64,000 nt of DNA from Coprenecus sp949297365 (GTDB lineage Bacteria; Bacteroidota; Bacteroidia; Bacteroidales; UBA932), in NCBI GenBank assembly GCA_963931055.1, contig OZ006987.1:124001-188000 (forward strand), written 5' to 3'. Numbering within the stretch: position 1 is the first letter of the stretch; each line of letters opens with the position of its first letter. Under the pieces are notes generated by a model. That model was not told the origin of the DNA. It saw nothing but the letters and a program-made list of their open reading frames with translations, and ran no database searches. Of the stretch, positions 33,731 to 42,830 are shown one piece after another. A program made the translations under genes and the position numbers.

Positions 33731-34273
33731 ATGCCCAACTACAACTATAAAGTCCGGCTTCACGGCATACGTGCCTTCGCCTTCGATGTGGACGGAGTCA
33801 TGACGGACGGTTCCATAATAGCGGCTCCGGACGGAGAACTGATCCGCATATTCAACGCCAAGGACGGCTTCGCATTCAGAATGTGCCGCATGAAAGGCTA
33901 TCCGGTGGCCATCATCACGGGAGGCACCTCCGAAGGCATCGTCAGCCGTTTCTCCAGTCTGGGAGTGGACAAGGCTGACATCTATCAGAAATCCCGGGAT
34001 AAAGTGCCCGACTTTCTGGACTTCTGCAACCGCCACGGACTCAAACCGGAAGAAGTGGCATACGCCGGAGACGATATCCCAGACATCCCCGTGCTGAAAA
34101 TAGCCGGACTGTCCGTTGCTCCGGCTGACGCAGTCCCCGAAGTCAAGGACATCTGCGACTACGTGTCCTTGTACCCCGGCGGCAGGGGACTGGCCCGGGA
34201 TCTGGTGGAGCAGGTGCTGAAAGTCCACGGAGACTGGAACCTTGACACTGAAGTCTATTCAAAACTGTTCTGA
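33731..34273 (+). CDS. kdsC: KDO-8-phosphate phosphatase KdsC (HAD family)
   Basis: The 180-residue HAD protein has the nucleophile motif FDVDGVMTDGS, motif II IITGG and the metal-binding AYAGDDIPDIPVL. The small capless form with this spacing is KdsC, which hydrolyses KDO-8-P in lipid A core biosynthesis. It lies between the DUF2520 gene and maf. The gene pair DUF2520-kdsC-maf is a usual Bacteroidetes arrangement. Confidence 0.92.
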   Translation: MPNYNYKVRLHGIRAFAFDVDGVMTDGSIIAAPDGELIRIFNAKDGFAFRMCRMKGYPVAIITGGTSEGIVSRFSSLGVDKADIYQKSRDKVPDFLDFCNRHGLKPEEVAYAGDDIPDIPVLKIAGLSVAPADAVPEVKDICDYVSLYPGGRGLARDLVEQVLKVHGDWNLDTEVYSKLF

Positions 34274-34284
34274 TACACTACGCC

Positions 34285-34881
34285 ATGCTGCTCAAAGACG
34301 CTCTTTCAGGCCGGAGAATCGTACTCGGCTCCGCCTCTCCCAGACGCAGGGAACTCCTGGCCGGACTGGGACTGGACTTTACCGTAGAGGCCACTCCTGG
34401 CGCACCCGAGACCTATTCTCCGGGATTAAGACCGGACGAAGTTCCCGTGGCTCTGGCCGCCTCCAAGTCCGAAGGCTTCCACCGCCCCCTGGAACCGGAC
34501 GAGATACTCATCACTGCCGACACCGTGGTAATCTGCGGGGACGACATACTGGGCAAGCCCTCCGACAGAGAGGATGCGGTGAGGATGCTGCGCGAACTGT
34601 CGGGACGCACGCACAGGGTCGTGACCGGAGTATGCATCCGGGACACCGGGCACAGAAATATATTCTCAAGCACATCCGAAGTGGAATTCAAAGCCCTGTC
34701 GGATGAGGAAATCAACTACTACATAGGACAATACCGTCCGTTTGACAAGGCCGGTGGCTACGGCATCCAGGAATGGATCGGCTATATAGGCATAACCTCC
34801 ATACGCGGCTCCTACTTCAACATCGTAGGACTCCCCGTACAGAGGCTGTACACTGCTCTTTCCGAGTTTATCGGACTTTAA
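34285..34881 (+). CDS. maf: Maf family nucleotide pyrophosphatase
   Basis: The 198-residue protein has the Maf signature LGSASPRRRELL at the N-terminus, the ITADTVV segment, a second SGRTHRVVTGV motif and the C-terminal FDKAGGYGIQEW. It hydrolyses non-canonical or UTP/dTTP-type nucleotides; YhdE-like activity is likely. Its stop overlaps the opposing hydrolase gene by 14 bases. Confidence 0.93.
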   Translation: MLLKDALSGRRIVLGSASPRRRELLAGLGLDFTVEATPGAPETYSPGLRPDEVPVALAASKSEGFHRPLEPDEILITADTVVICGDDILGKPSDREDAVRMLRELSGRTHRVVTGVCIRDTGHRNIFSSTSEVEFKALSDEEINYYIGQYRPFDKAGGYGIQEWIGYIGITSIRGSYFNIVGLPVQRLYTALSEFIGL

Positions 34882-35962
34882 TCATCTCGACCGGCTGCTG
34901 ACGGACTTTATCCAGTGGAGCCACGGTATATCTCACCTTGGCGAAGTCAATGGATGTCAGGTCTATGCAGCGGACAGTGCTGTTCCAGCACGTGCGCCAG
35001 TAGAATTTCAGGCCTTTCGTATCTGTCGCTGTGGTGAACTGGGTCGCTCCGGGAATATCCACCGGTGCATGGTCTTTCTGACGCTCCACTCCTATCGGTA
35101 TGTCGAAGTTGTTCAGAATCAGGAAGCAGGACATCACGGTCTCCTCTGCTGTCGGATATTGCGGAGCCGTAGCCTGATAGTAGGCCGCGCGGACAAATCT
35201 AGACGGCGGAGTCACATCGCCCGGCATACCGATCATGCCGGTACCGGCACCGAAACGGCGTACCTGGGGCCAGGCCGAGAAGGCGTTGCCGTCAGCCTCA
35301 CCGAAAGCCAGGTTGACATAGTTGTTCAGGTTGGTCACCTGCCAGGGGAAACCTGGAGCATTGGTCAGCACTCCTATCTCATTCTCATAGAAATTGGTCT
35401 TGCCGTCCACTATCTCTATCACTATCTGACGGCCCGAAGGCTCGCCCACTCTCCAGTGCGAGGTGCCGGCCTGAGGATACAGCTTGGTGACTATGATCTC
35501 GTCAAAATGGTCGATAACCTCCTGTACCGAAGTGAAGTTGGCCAGAATCCAGCTGACCACCTGCATGTCCGGTACGGTACGGTCCACCTGTGCAGAGTCA
35601 TAATCCGGATACTGCCCGTATGCCGGGAAAAAGAACAGTCCGGCTGACAGACCTTTTTCGTTGAGTCCTTCAAGGACGAACTGGTCCTGCTCGGCGGCTA
35701 CTCCCACATAGCCGTACTTACCGGTAAATATCAGCCCTGTACCGCCGGTAGAGGTCAGGGCCGTATGCCTGAAGCCACGGGGCACTATGACATAGCGGCT
35801 CTGCAGGTCCGAACCGCCCCACTCAGCCGTGCGGGCCAGCACATAACTGCCGTCCCCGGCCTTAAAGGATATCCCCGTACACGCCGACATCTCTGAGAAT
35901 GTGCCGGCCAGGGCTGCTGCGGCTACCGCTGCCGCCCTGATTATGAATGCAGATAATTTCAT
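34868..35962 (-). CDS. exported choloylglycine-hydrolase-family (bile-salt-hydrolase-like) enzyme
   Basis: With the ATG at 35962 the precursor has 364 residues. A signal sequence of 27 residues ends at SEMSA and leaves Cys28 at the mature N-terminus, the nucleophile of this Ntn-hydrolase family. Arg44 sits 16 residues after it, as Arg18 does after Cys2 in bile salt hydrolases. NEKGLSAGLFFF, LTNAPGFPWQ and PSRFVRAAYY supply the other conserved Asn/Arg positions. The substrate could be conjugated bile salts or another N-acyl compound such as a penicillin-like or N-acyl amino acid molecule. A gut habitat would fit the former. The longer frame to 36004 adds an implausible N-terminus. Confidence 0.85.
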   Translation of the reverse strand: MKLSAFIIRAAAVAAAALAGTFSEMSACTGISFKAGDGSYVLARTAEWGGSDLQSRYVIVPRGFRHTALTSTGGTGLIFTGKYGYVGVAAEQDQFVLEGLNEKGLSAGLFFFPAYGQYPDYDSAQVDRTVPDMQVVSWILANFTSVQEVIDHFDEIIVTKLYPQAGTSHWRVGEPSGRQIVIEIVDGKTNFYENEIGVLTNAPGFPWQVTNLNNYVNLAFGEADGNAFSAWPQVRRFGAGTGMIGMPGDVTPPSRFVRAAYYQATAPQYPTAEETVMSCFLILNNFDIPIGVERQKDHAPVDIPGATQFTTATDTKGLKFYWRTCWNSTVRCIDLTSIDFAKVRYTVAPLDKVRQQPVEMIKVR

Positions 35963-36023
35963 AGCTTTGAAATTTTCCCCAAGATACACAGAAAGCTGGA
36001 GCAATGCAAATTAACTCACCAGA

Positions 36024-36055
36024 TTTGCATTGCCGGAGTGCAATTTGTACTTTTG
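36024..36055 (+). promoter_or_regulatory. sigma-AB-type promoter for the aldo/keto reductase gene
   Basis: TTTG (36024-36027), 20 bases and TACTTTTG (36048-36055) form a full Bacteroidetes promoter, 20 bases before the ATG at 36075. Confidence 0.7.
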
Positions 36056-36074
36056 CGCTGCAATACTTTTTTAT

Positions 36075-37418
36075 ATGGACAGAATATCGCGAAGAGGATT
36101 TTTGAAAATCACCGGAATAGCCGGTGCGGCGACAGTTCTGGCATCCGGATGCGGACGCAGGAATGACGAAGCCACCGCAGAAGTACCTGAAGGGCAGATG
36201 ACATACCGCAATCTCAACGGGGACCGGATCTCCCTGCTCGGTTACGGATGCATGAGATGGCCGCAGAAGGCGGCTGCCGAAGGACAGGAGAGCGAGATTG
36301 ACCAGGAGACGGTCAACGCCTTGGTGGACTACGCCATAGAGCACGGCATCAACTACTTCGACACCGCGCCCACCTATCTTCGCGGATTCTCCGAAGACGC
36401 CACGGGCATAGCTCTCAAGCGATACCCGAGAGATTCATATTACATCGCCACGAAGCTGTCCAACTTCGGTGATTCCAGCCGCGAGGGCTCGATGGCCATG
36501 TACCGCCAGTCATTCATCGACCTTCAGACCGACTACATCGACTATTATCTGCTGCACTCCATCGGACGCAGCATGGAGGATTTTCAGAAGAGGTATATCG
36601 ACAACGGTATGCTGGACTTTCTGATAGAAGAACGCAAGGCCGGACGCATCCGTCACCTGGGATGGTCCTTCCACGGCATCCAGGAAGTATTTGACTACGT
36701 GCTGTCCATGCATGACAGGATTCACTGGGACTTCGTACAGATACAGCTCAACTACCTGGACTGGGGCCATGCCACACCGGGAAACGTCAATGCCGAATAT
36801 CTGTACGGCGAGCTCACCAAGAGAGGCATACCGGCCATAATCATGGAACCGCTGCTGGGAGGCCGCCTGTCCAACGTCCCGGACCGTATTGCCGCCAGGC
36901 TCAAGGAGCAGGACCCCGAGAGCAGCGTGGCCTCCTGGGCATTCCGCTTCGCCGGTTCTCCCGAAGGCGTGCTGTGCGTGCTCAGCGGCATGACCTACAT
37001 GGAGCATCTGCAGGACAACATCCGCACCTACTCCCCTCTCAGACCGCTTACCGACGAGGACCTGGACTTTCTGGAGGAAACGGCAAGACAGATGCACGAA
37101 TATCCTACCATTCCCTGCAACGACTGCAAGTACTGTATGCCATGCCCCTATGGCATCGACATACCCGCCATCCTGCTGCACTACAACAAATGCGTCAATG
37201 AGGGCAACCTATCCGTCAGCAGCATGGACGAGAGCTACCGCGAAGCCCGCAGAGCCTTCCTGATAGGCTATGACAGGAGCGTACCGAAGCTTCGCCAGGC
37301 CAGCCACTGCATAGGCTGCGGCCAGTGCGTTCCCCACTGTCCTCAGTCAATCAAGATACCTCAGGAACTGCACCGCATCGACCGCTACGTCGAGAAACTC
37401 AAACAGGGCACCCTCTAG
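36075..37418 (+). CDS. Tat-exported aldo/keto reductase with C-terminal ferredoxin domain
   Basis: The 447-residue protein starts with a twin-arginine signal (SRRGFLKITG at about 5-14) and a lipobox-like VLASGC (Cys26), so it is probably a Tat lipoprotein. The central aldo/keto reductase domain includes LLGYGCMRWP, a strand with INYFDTAPTYLRGFSE (catalytic-Tyr region) and YIATKLSN. The C-terminus has two four-Cys motifs: CNDCKYCMPCPYGIDIPAI near 355-375 and CIGCGQCVPHCPQSIKIP near 415-432, which fit [4Fe-4S] clusters. Such Bacteroidetes proteins are predicted periplasmic redox enzymes of unknown substrate. The earlier ATG at 36030 lies upstream of the -7 box. Confidence 0.9.
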   Translation: MDRISRRGFLKITGIAGAATVLASGCGRRNDEATAEVPEGQMTYRNLNGDRISLLGYGCMRWPQKAAAEGQESEIDQETVNALVDYAIEHGINYFDTAPTYLRGFSEDATGIALKRYPRDSYYIATKLSNFGDSSREGSMAMYRQSFIDLQTDYIDYYLLHSIGRSMEDFQKRYIDNGMLDFLIEERKAGRIRHLGWSFHGIQEVFDYVLSMHDRIHWDFVQIQLNYLDWGHATPGNVNAEYLYGELTKRGIPAIIMEPLLGGRLSNVPDRIAARLKEQDPESSVASWAFRFAGSPEGVLCVLSGMTYMEHLQDNIRTYSPLRPLTDEDLDFLEETARQMHEYPTIPCNDCKYCMPCPYGIDIPAILLHYNKCVNEGNLSVSSMDESYREARRAFLIGYDRSVPKLRQASHCIGCGQCVPHCPQSIKIPQELHRIDRYVEKLKQGTL

Positions 37419-37452
37419 AGGACACCCTGTCTATTCTTCGCCACAAAGTGAG

Positions 37453-40383
37453 CTAGTCAACCCAGATCTCGTCAATGAAGATGAAGCCCTCGCCGCCGTG
37501 GCCCAGATGCCACTCGGGGATGGTTCCGAAATTCTTGGCGAACACCCTTACATATCTGGCCTTTACAGGCTTGTCCAGCTTTAGGACGAAATCCCTGGTC
37601 TGAATCGTATAGTCCTGCTCGTCCACGGTGTTGTCCACCCTGCCCACGACAGTGAAGTTCTGACCGTCTTCCGACACGGCGTATTCCACGTACCTGGGCA
37701 TCCAGATCCACGAGCGGGCATCCTGACAGTAGCCGGAGCCGAGCAAAGACACGCTCCTTTCCTTGCGCAGATCCACCACAGCTGTAAAATCCGTGTCCTG
37801 ATAGCCCTGCCATCCTCCGGTCTTCCAGTTCACGCTGCCCCTAAGGCCATCTATCAGGCCACGGGGACCGCGGGCATTGTACTGGGGATTGTACACATTG
37901 TCCGTATAGATGTCCATATCGTCCTTCATCTTGTGGAACACAGCCGATATCTCGGGACTCTTCTCCCCTGACGGAGACTGCGAGTAGATGCTGATGCGGG
38001 TTGTCCTGTCGATGGTCACCGGCCCGTCATATTTGCGGTAGCCTCTGTTACCGACCTTGACAAACACCGTATTGTCCGGATTCCCGCTGTCTGCACCCAC
38101 CGTCAGAGTATCCTCGAAGATGTCCGAGGCGGCCACGAACCAGGGATTGCGGACGAAGCCCCTGTACCCTTCGGAGACGGGTCTGTCAGACTCCGCCGAG
38201 CCGAAAGCCGTATCAGGCTGCTGGGCCAGAGTGAGATCCAGTTCGCCGCCGGAGATGATGTCGCTGAAACGGATATAGCTCCTGGTATAATCCGCACCGT
38301 TAAGACTCGCTGATGAGATATACTTGCATTTGTCTATCTTCCCGGCGCTTTCGGACTTGATGACGAACTGCCTTCCGTTCTCCAGATTGATCCTGATGTT
38401 CTTGAACACGGGAGCGCTGAACACGTAGATGTCGCTTCCGGGCGTCACTGGATAAAGACCTATAGCACTCATGACATACCAGGCGGACATCTGACCGCAG
38501 TCATCATTGCCGCACAGGCCGTCGGGTCGTGACGAATACAGATTGTCGAGGATGTAACGCACTTTCTCATACGTCTTCCACGGCTTGCCTACATAGGCGT
38601 AGAGATAGGCTGTCTGATGGCTCGGCTCGTTGCCGTGGGCGTACTGTCCCACCAGTCCGGTAATGTCCACCTGCTTGCGCCCCTTGGTGTCTGAGCTGGC
38701 CGTGAAAAGCGAGTCAAGCATGGCCTCGTAACCGGCATCGCCGCCAAGCAGAGCGATATGGCCGTTGATGTCCTGCGGTACGAAGAAGCTGTACTGCCAT
38801 GAGTTGGCCTCGGTAAAATGATTGTTCACCTCCCGCGGGTCAAACGGCGACAGCCATGCTCCGTTCATCACCGGACGGACCAGTTTCGTGGAAGGATCCA
38901 GCACATTGACATAACTGGCCGAATAACGCATGTAACGGTCCCTGATGTCCGCATACTTACTGTCTCCAGTACTGTCATAAAGCCATGCGGCCACCTGCGC
39001 GATACACCAGTCGTCAAACGCATATTCGAGAGTCTTCGATACCGACTCATGCTCCTCCTCGGCCGGCACCACATTGCGCATACGGTAATGCATGATGCCG
39101 AACTCGTCCTTATTGGCTGTCTCCACCATTGCATCCAGCAGTTCCTCCGCATATTCCTGTCCGATACCTTTAAGTATAGCATCGGCGATTATCGGTGTCG
39201 AGTTGTAGCCTATCATACAGTTGGTCTCCCAGCCGGCCAGCTCCCACATCGGCAACTTTCCACCCTCATGGTACACTGTCAGGAAGGTCCTCAGGAAGTC
39301 CTCGGTACGCTCTCTTTCAATGATTGAGAACATCGGATGCAGGGTGCGGAACGTGTCCCAGGTAGAGAAGACGGTATAGCGGTCAAATCCTTCCGCCTTA
39401 TGTATCTGCCTGTCCATTCCCCGGTATTCTCCGTTGACATCGCTATACAGATTGGGAGCAATGGCCGTATGGTACATCGCGGTATAGAAAGTCCGCAGCC
39501 TCTCGCGGCTCTCCCCGCCCCCGCGCACGTCTATCTTGGAGAGGTAGGCTTCCCATAGGTCCTGCGTAGAGGCCAGCAGCGCGTCAAAGTCGAAACTGCC
39601 CTCAGGCACGTCGGACTGAAGGTTGAGCCGCGCATTATCGGAAGACACCGAGGAAATACCCACCTTGACTGACACCTGGCGCGTACCGTCGGCAAACGTC
39701 AGCAAAGCCCCCTTCTCTCCGAAAGGACGGTAATCCGCAATAGGCTCTGAAAACTCCATGTAGAAATGCACCATCTGGTCCTCAGACCATGCCTTCGAAC
39801 GGCGGAATCCCTGCAGGACATTGTCAGAGACTTTCTCTATACGTGAGTCGAGAAGCACATCCCGGTGCTTGAGGTCCACGACTATCATCGGCGTCTTTCC
39901 GTCCAGACCCTCATAGGTGTACCTGTGCATTCCGGAACGCGGTCCGGCAGTCAGTTCCGCCAGCACGTCCCAGCGGTCCAGATTGACGGCATAGTAACCG
40001 GCCGCGGCTTTCTCATTGTCATGGGAAAAATGCGACTGGTACAGTTCTCTGTCCAGTGTGTCAGCTTTATAAGCAGTCACCGGCATCAGGAGCACATCGC
40101 CGTAATCAAGCACACCCGTGCCGCTCAGGTGCGTATGGCTGAAGCCGATGATGGTGTCATCGGAGTAGTGGTAGCCCGAGCAGCCCTCCCAGGTATCAAT
40201 CCTGGTATCAGGACTGAGCTGGACCATTCCAAAAGGCGCCGTGGCACCTGGAAAGGTATGCCCCGTAAAGTCAGTGCCGACCATCGGATTCACATAGTCA
40301 ACGAGACGACGCTCGGTCCGGCCGCATGAGACAGCCATCACCGCCGAGGTCACAAGCAATAGGTTCAGGAAAAATTTTTTCAT
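37453..40383 (-). CDS. GH92 alpha-mannosidase lipoprotein with F5/8C-type domain
   Basis: With the ATG at 40383 the protein has 976 residues. A lipoprotein signal ends VMAVSC (Cys20). The GH92 module (about 30-740) begins YVNPMVGTDFTGHTFPGATAPFGMVQLSPDT and includes STWDTFRTLHPM, AGWETNCMIGYNS (Glu of the general acid region) and GNDDCGQMSAWYVMSAIGLYPV, all family hallmarks. The C-terminal 230 residues contain a chitobiase-like linker and a discoidin/F5-8C-like domain ending PEWHLGHGGEGFIFIDEIWVD. GH92 enzymes trim alpha-mannose from N-glycans. No SusC/SusD pair lies nearby, so it is an isolated glycosidase. A longer frame to 40440 is rejected. Confidence 0.95.
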   Translation of the reverse strand: MKKFFLNLLLVTSAVMAVSCGRTERRLVDYVNPMVGTDFTGHTFPGATAPFGMVQLSPDTRIDTWEGCSGYHYSDDTIIGFSHTHLSGTGVLDYGDVLLMPVTAYKADTLDRELYQSHFSHDNEKAAAGYYAVNLDRWDVLAELTAGPRSGMHRYTYEGLDGKTPMIVVDLKHRDVLLDSRIEKVSDNVLQGFRRSKAWSEDQMVHFYMEFSEPIADYRPFGEKGALLTFADGTRQVSVKVGISSVSSDNARLNLQSDVPEGSFDFDALLASTQDLWEAYLSKIDVRGGGESRERLRTFYTAMYHTAIAPNLYSDVNGEYRGMDRQIHKAEGFDRYTVFSTWDTFRTLHPMFSIIERERTEDFLRTFLTVYHEGGKLPMWELAGWETNCMIGYNSTPIIADAILKGIGQEYAEELLDAMVETANKDEFGIMHYRMRNVVPAEEEHESVSKTLEYAFDDWCIAQVAAWLYDSTGDSKYADIRDRYMRYSASYVNVLDPSTKLVRPVMNGAWLSPFDPREVNNHFTEANSWQYSFFVPQDINGHIALLGGDAGYEAMLDSLFTASSDTKGRKQVDITGLVGQYAHGNEPSHQTAYLYAYVGKPWKTYEKVRYILDNLYSSRPDGLCGNDDCGQMSAWYVMSAIGLYPVTPGSDIYVFSAPVFKNIRINLENGRQFVIKSESAGKIDKCKYISSASLNGADYTRSYIRFSDIISGGELDLTLAQQPDTAFGSAESDRPVSEGYRGFVRNPWFVAASDIFEDTLTVGADSGNPDNTVFVKVGNRGYRKYDGPVTIDRTTRISIYSQSPSGEKSPEISAVFHKMKDDMDIYTDNVYNPQYNARGPRGLIDGLRGSVNWKTGGWQGYQDTDFTAVVDLRKERSVSLLGSGYCQDARSWIWMPRYVEYAVSEDGQNFTVVGRVDNTVDEQDYTIQTRDFVLKLDKPVKARYVRVFAKNFGTIPEWHLGHGGEGFIFIDEIWVD

Positions 40384-40448
40384 TAATTTTTTAAATTTAT
40401 TTTGGTATTTGAAACAATTCTTATACATTTGCAGTCCCAAAACGGAAT

Positions 40449-40524
40449 GCTTCCTTAGCTCAGTTGGTAGAGCACGACACTCTTAATGTTGGGGTCCAGG
40501 GTTCGAGCCCCTGAGGGAGCACCA
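40449..40524 (+). tRNA. tRNA-Lys (anticodon CTT), 3' CCA encoded
   Basis: Acceptor GCTTCCT pairs with AGGGAGC. The D arm is TTAGCTCAGTTGGTAGAGCA. The anticodon stem CGACA/TGTTG encloses the loop CTCTTAA, which places CTT in positions 34-36. The T arm is CAGGG TTCGAGC CCCTG. The discriminator A is followed by encoded CCA (40522-40524). The tRNA body is 73 nt. CTT reads AAG codons. A long minus-strand frame covers it but is spurious. Confidence 0.95.
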
Positions 40525-40536
40525 AGTCAATCAGCC

Positions 40537-40570
40537 GAGAGCCGCCCAAAACGCGGCTCTCTTTGTTTTT
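40537..40570 (+). terminator. intrinsic terminator after tRNA-Lys
   Basis: A perfect 9-bp stem (GAGAGCCGC / GCGGCTCTC, 40537-40545 and 40553-40561) with a 7-base loop is followed by a T-rich tail, 13 bases after the CCA. Confidence 0.85.
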
Positions 40571-40980
40571 CAGCGGTTTATTACTTTTAACGTTTGACAT
40601 ATTCTTTAAAATCCTTACTTTTAACCAATATTTTTTACTTTTTCCGTCCCCTTTTCCGTCCCCTTGCTGAATTTGCATTCCTGGAGGAAACGCGGAAACC
40701 GGAACTGACTAAAAACATTAACTGCAAATTTAAACATTTAATATGATTTCCAATGACCGGAGAGAATACAATCTATAGAAGCGGTTCATATACCGCAGAT
40801 TAATCAGAGATAAGCCTTGTACTCCCGGCAAAATCCGCATATAAAGACAGGTACACAATCCCATTTCCGATTTTCACAAGTCAGAAAAGAAAGAACTGCA
40901 GGATGTTTTTTTAATTACTACTATCTCTCTATGAGACAGCCAGACAAACAAATTTGTTACATTCTATAACTTTTTTGTTA
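40571..40980. other. 410-bp AT-rich gap without a gene; exact 12-bp direct repeat
   Basis: I see no coding frame here. Two exact adjacent copies of TTTTCCGTCCCC lie at 40640-40651 and 40652-40663. A short hairpin GCGGT/ACCGC is at 40781-40796. The repeat shortly downstream of a tRNA-Lys is the sort of place where integrative elements attach, but no integrase or second att copy is seen. The remaining sequence shows nothing recognisable. Confidence 0.5.
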
Positions 40981-41796
40981 TCACACAGAATAGAACCATG
41001 TCAGGAGTTTTTGCGTCAGCCGGCCAGGGAGGATTCTGGACGCACGGGCAAATAAAGTCTGGAGCAGGCTTCCCGTCAGAGTCCTGAACCTGGTACGCCG
41101 CCTTGACACCAGGCGGCAGATGACACGGCCAAGCTTTTCAGGGCTGGAACCGTGAGTCTCATCTTTCTCGACACCGGTCAATGTGCGCTTGAAAGAATCT
41201 GCATAATCCGGATGACTCATCGTAGCTTCCGATACCCTGCGCGAAGACGTGAAGCCTGTCTTGAAATCTCCGGGCTCAACCACGCACACGTCTATGCCGA
41301 ACCTGCGCACCTCTACCGCCAAGGCCTGACTGTATCCCTCTATGGCAAACTTCGAGGCAGAATAGAATCCCTGATACGGAACCGCCACGACTCCGGCAAT
41401 TGAACTTATATTGATGATACGCCCACTTCGGCTTTGTCTCATATACGGAAGGACAGCCGAGCATACATTTGTCATTCCCATGAAATTGGTTTCCATCTGC
41501 CAGCGTTTCTCATCCATGGAGGCAAGTTCCAAAGCACCTCCGATACCGGCCCCTGCATTGTTGATCAGCACGTCTATCCGTCCGGCCATCTGCATTACAG
41601 CATCCACTGCCCTGCGCACTGACTCCACATCCGTCACATCCATACGCAGCATCCATACTCCGTCTTCCCGCAATCCCTCACACACCGTCCGACCAGTCCC
41701 GAAGACTTTGTGCCCGCTGGCCGCCAGCATGGAAGACGCCGTTTTTCCGAATCCGGATGTTGCCCCTGTCAACAGTATCACTTTAGACACTTTCAC
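40981..41796 (-). CDS. short-chain dehydrogenase/reductase
   Basis: The 271-residue SDR has the cofactor motif TGATSGFGK at about 10-18, NNAGAGIGG, the catalytic Ser in NISSIAG and YSASKFAIEGYSQAL with catalytic Tyr/Lys. Lengths and motifs fit the classical SDR subfamily, NAD(P)-dependent. The substrate is unknown. A TATTTTTG box lies at 41818-41825 on its strand, 21 bases before the start. It is divergent from the HdeD-like gene and stands alone. Confidence 0.9.
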   Translation of the reverse strand: MKVSKVILLTGATSGFGKTASSMLAASGHKVFGTGRTVCEGLREDGVWMLRMDVTDVESVRRAVDAVMQMAGRIDVLINNAGAGIGGALELASMDEKRWQMETNFMGMTNVCSAVLPYMRQSRSGRIINISSIAGVVAVPYQGFYSASKFAIEGYSQALAVEVRRFGIDVCVVEPGDFKTGFTSSRRVSEATMSHPDYADSFKRTLTGVEKDETHGSSPEKLGRVICRLVSRRRTRFRTLTGSLLQTLFARASRILPGRLTQKLLTWFYSV

Positions 41797-41932
41797 TTCT
41801 TATTTGCATTTATCCGCCAAAAATACAAAAAGTCAGCACATTCATGACATTTTTTCCGAAAATAGGCTCCAGTACCGCCAATTGCACACAAATTGCTGAT
41901 GACATATTATAAACCAATTAAATTATTTTAAT

Positions 41933-42538
41933 ATGAACAATTTATTTGACAAAGTAGCTGAAAGGGCCGGAAAGACTATCCGGCACTGGTGGCTGTACCT
42001 GCTCACAGGCATCCTGTCCATAGCAGCAGGTATCATAGTATTCTGCAATCCATTGGAGAGTTATCTGACTTTAAGTCTCATGTTCGGAGTTCTGATGCTT
42101 ATCAGCGGTATCGTAGAGCTTGTTGTCAGTTCTACCAGCCGTAACTATTTCACTACAAGAGGATACAGCATAGTCAACGGTATCCTGAACCTGATACTGG
42201 GTATCTTCCTGTGCTGCTATCCGAGAGTCACCCTCGTCGCACTGCCGGTAATACTCGGTATATGGATGATGTTTAACAGCTTCACAATCATCGGTCTCGG
42301 CAGCGACATGGATTCGTTCCGCATAAAGGGTGCCGGCTGGGTCATTGCCTGCGGAGTCATTCTACTGCTCCTGTCACTGGGCATCACGCTATATCCTCTG
42401 ACTATAGGCACAACAGCCGTAATCATACTCACCGGCTCAATACTGGTGGTCTTCGGAACCGTGATTATCGCTGTCAGTCTGCGCCTGAGACGCATCCACG
42501 AGCATTTCCGTTTCCACGACGCTGAAGTCATCAAATAA
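41933..42538 (+). CDS. HdeD/DUF308-family membrane protein
   Basis: The 201-residue protein has about six hydrophobic helices and the DUF308 pattern: HWWLYLLTGILSIAAGIIVF, VNGILNLILGIFLC and a repeated hairpin design in which pairs of helices alternate with short loops. In E. coli HdeD is an acid-stress membrane protein; the function in Bacteroidetes is unknown. A hydrophilic tail of about 20 residues follows the last helix. Confidence 0.85.
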   Translation: MNNLFDKVAERAGKTIRHWWLYLLTGILSIAAGIIVFCNPLESYLTLSLMFGVLMLISGIVELVVSSTSRNYFTTRGYSIVNGILNLILGIFLCCYPRVTLVALPVILGIWMMFNSFTIIGLGSDMDSFRIKGAGWVIACGVILLLLSLGITLYPLTIGTTAVIILTGSILVVFGTVIIAVSLRLRRIHEHFRFHDAEVIK

Positions 42539-42610
42539 AAGCCGCAGTTTATTTTGCTTTTCGGTAGAAAGTTCTTTAACTTTACATCGAAACAAAAACA
42601 CACTGCCATT

Positions 42611-42826
42611 ATGAGAAAGCCTAAGACTCAATCCACCATGCGCCCGGCCGCGTTACTGCTGTTCCTGACGATGTGCTTCATCTATCTGTACGTGCTTGTC
42701 GGGCTTCCGATGAAAGGCTCAATACCGCTGCCGTTCATTGTCGTGGGTATGATAAGCTGTGTCATCCTTATGTTCAAGGACACTGTCAGACTCAGACAGG
42801 CAACTGACAAAGACCGCAGCAACTGA
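42611..42826 (+). CDS. small two-helix membrane protein, hypothetical
   Basis: The 71-residue frame starts at the ATG at 42611 (MRKPKTQSTMRPAALLLF) and has two hydrophobic segments (about 12-32 and 40-56), then a charged tail ending DKDRSN. I do not recognise a family. An in-frame upstream ATG at 42554 would add 19 polar residues. It follows the HdeD-like gene after 72 bases and ends five bases before a bidirectional terminator, which supports expression. Confidence 0.6.
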   Translation: MRKPKTQSTMRPAALLLFLTMCFIYLYVLVGLPMKGSIPLPFIVVGMISCVILMFKDTVRLRQATDKDRSN

Positions 42827-42830
42827 CAGC

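Noticed and set aside
37453..40383. Polysaccharide utilisation locus around the GH92 enzyme
   Set aside because: No SusC/SusD-like pair, regulator or other glycosidase is found beside it.
40460..40678. 72-codon minus-strand frame ending PQGLEPWTPTLRVSCSTN
   Set aside because: It is the antisense of the tRNA-Lys gene plus its terminator, a well-known false prediction, and has no promoter of its own.
40571..40980. Integrase remnant downstream of tRNA-Lys
   Set aside because: Short translated stretches show no tyrosine-recombinase motifs; only the 12-bp repeat is notable.
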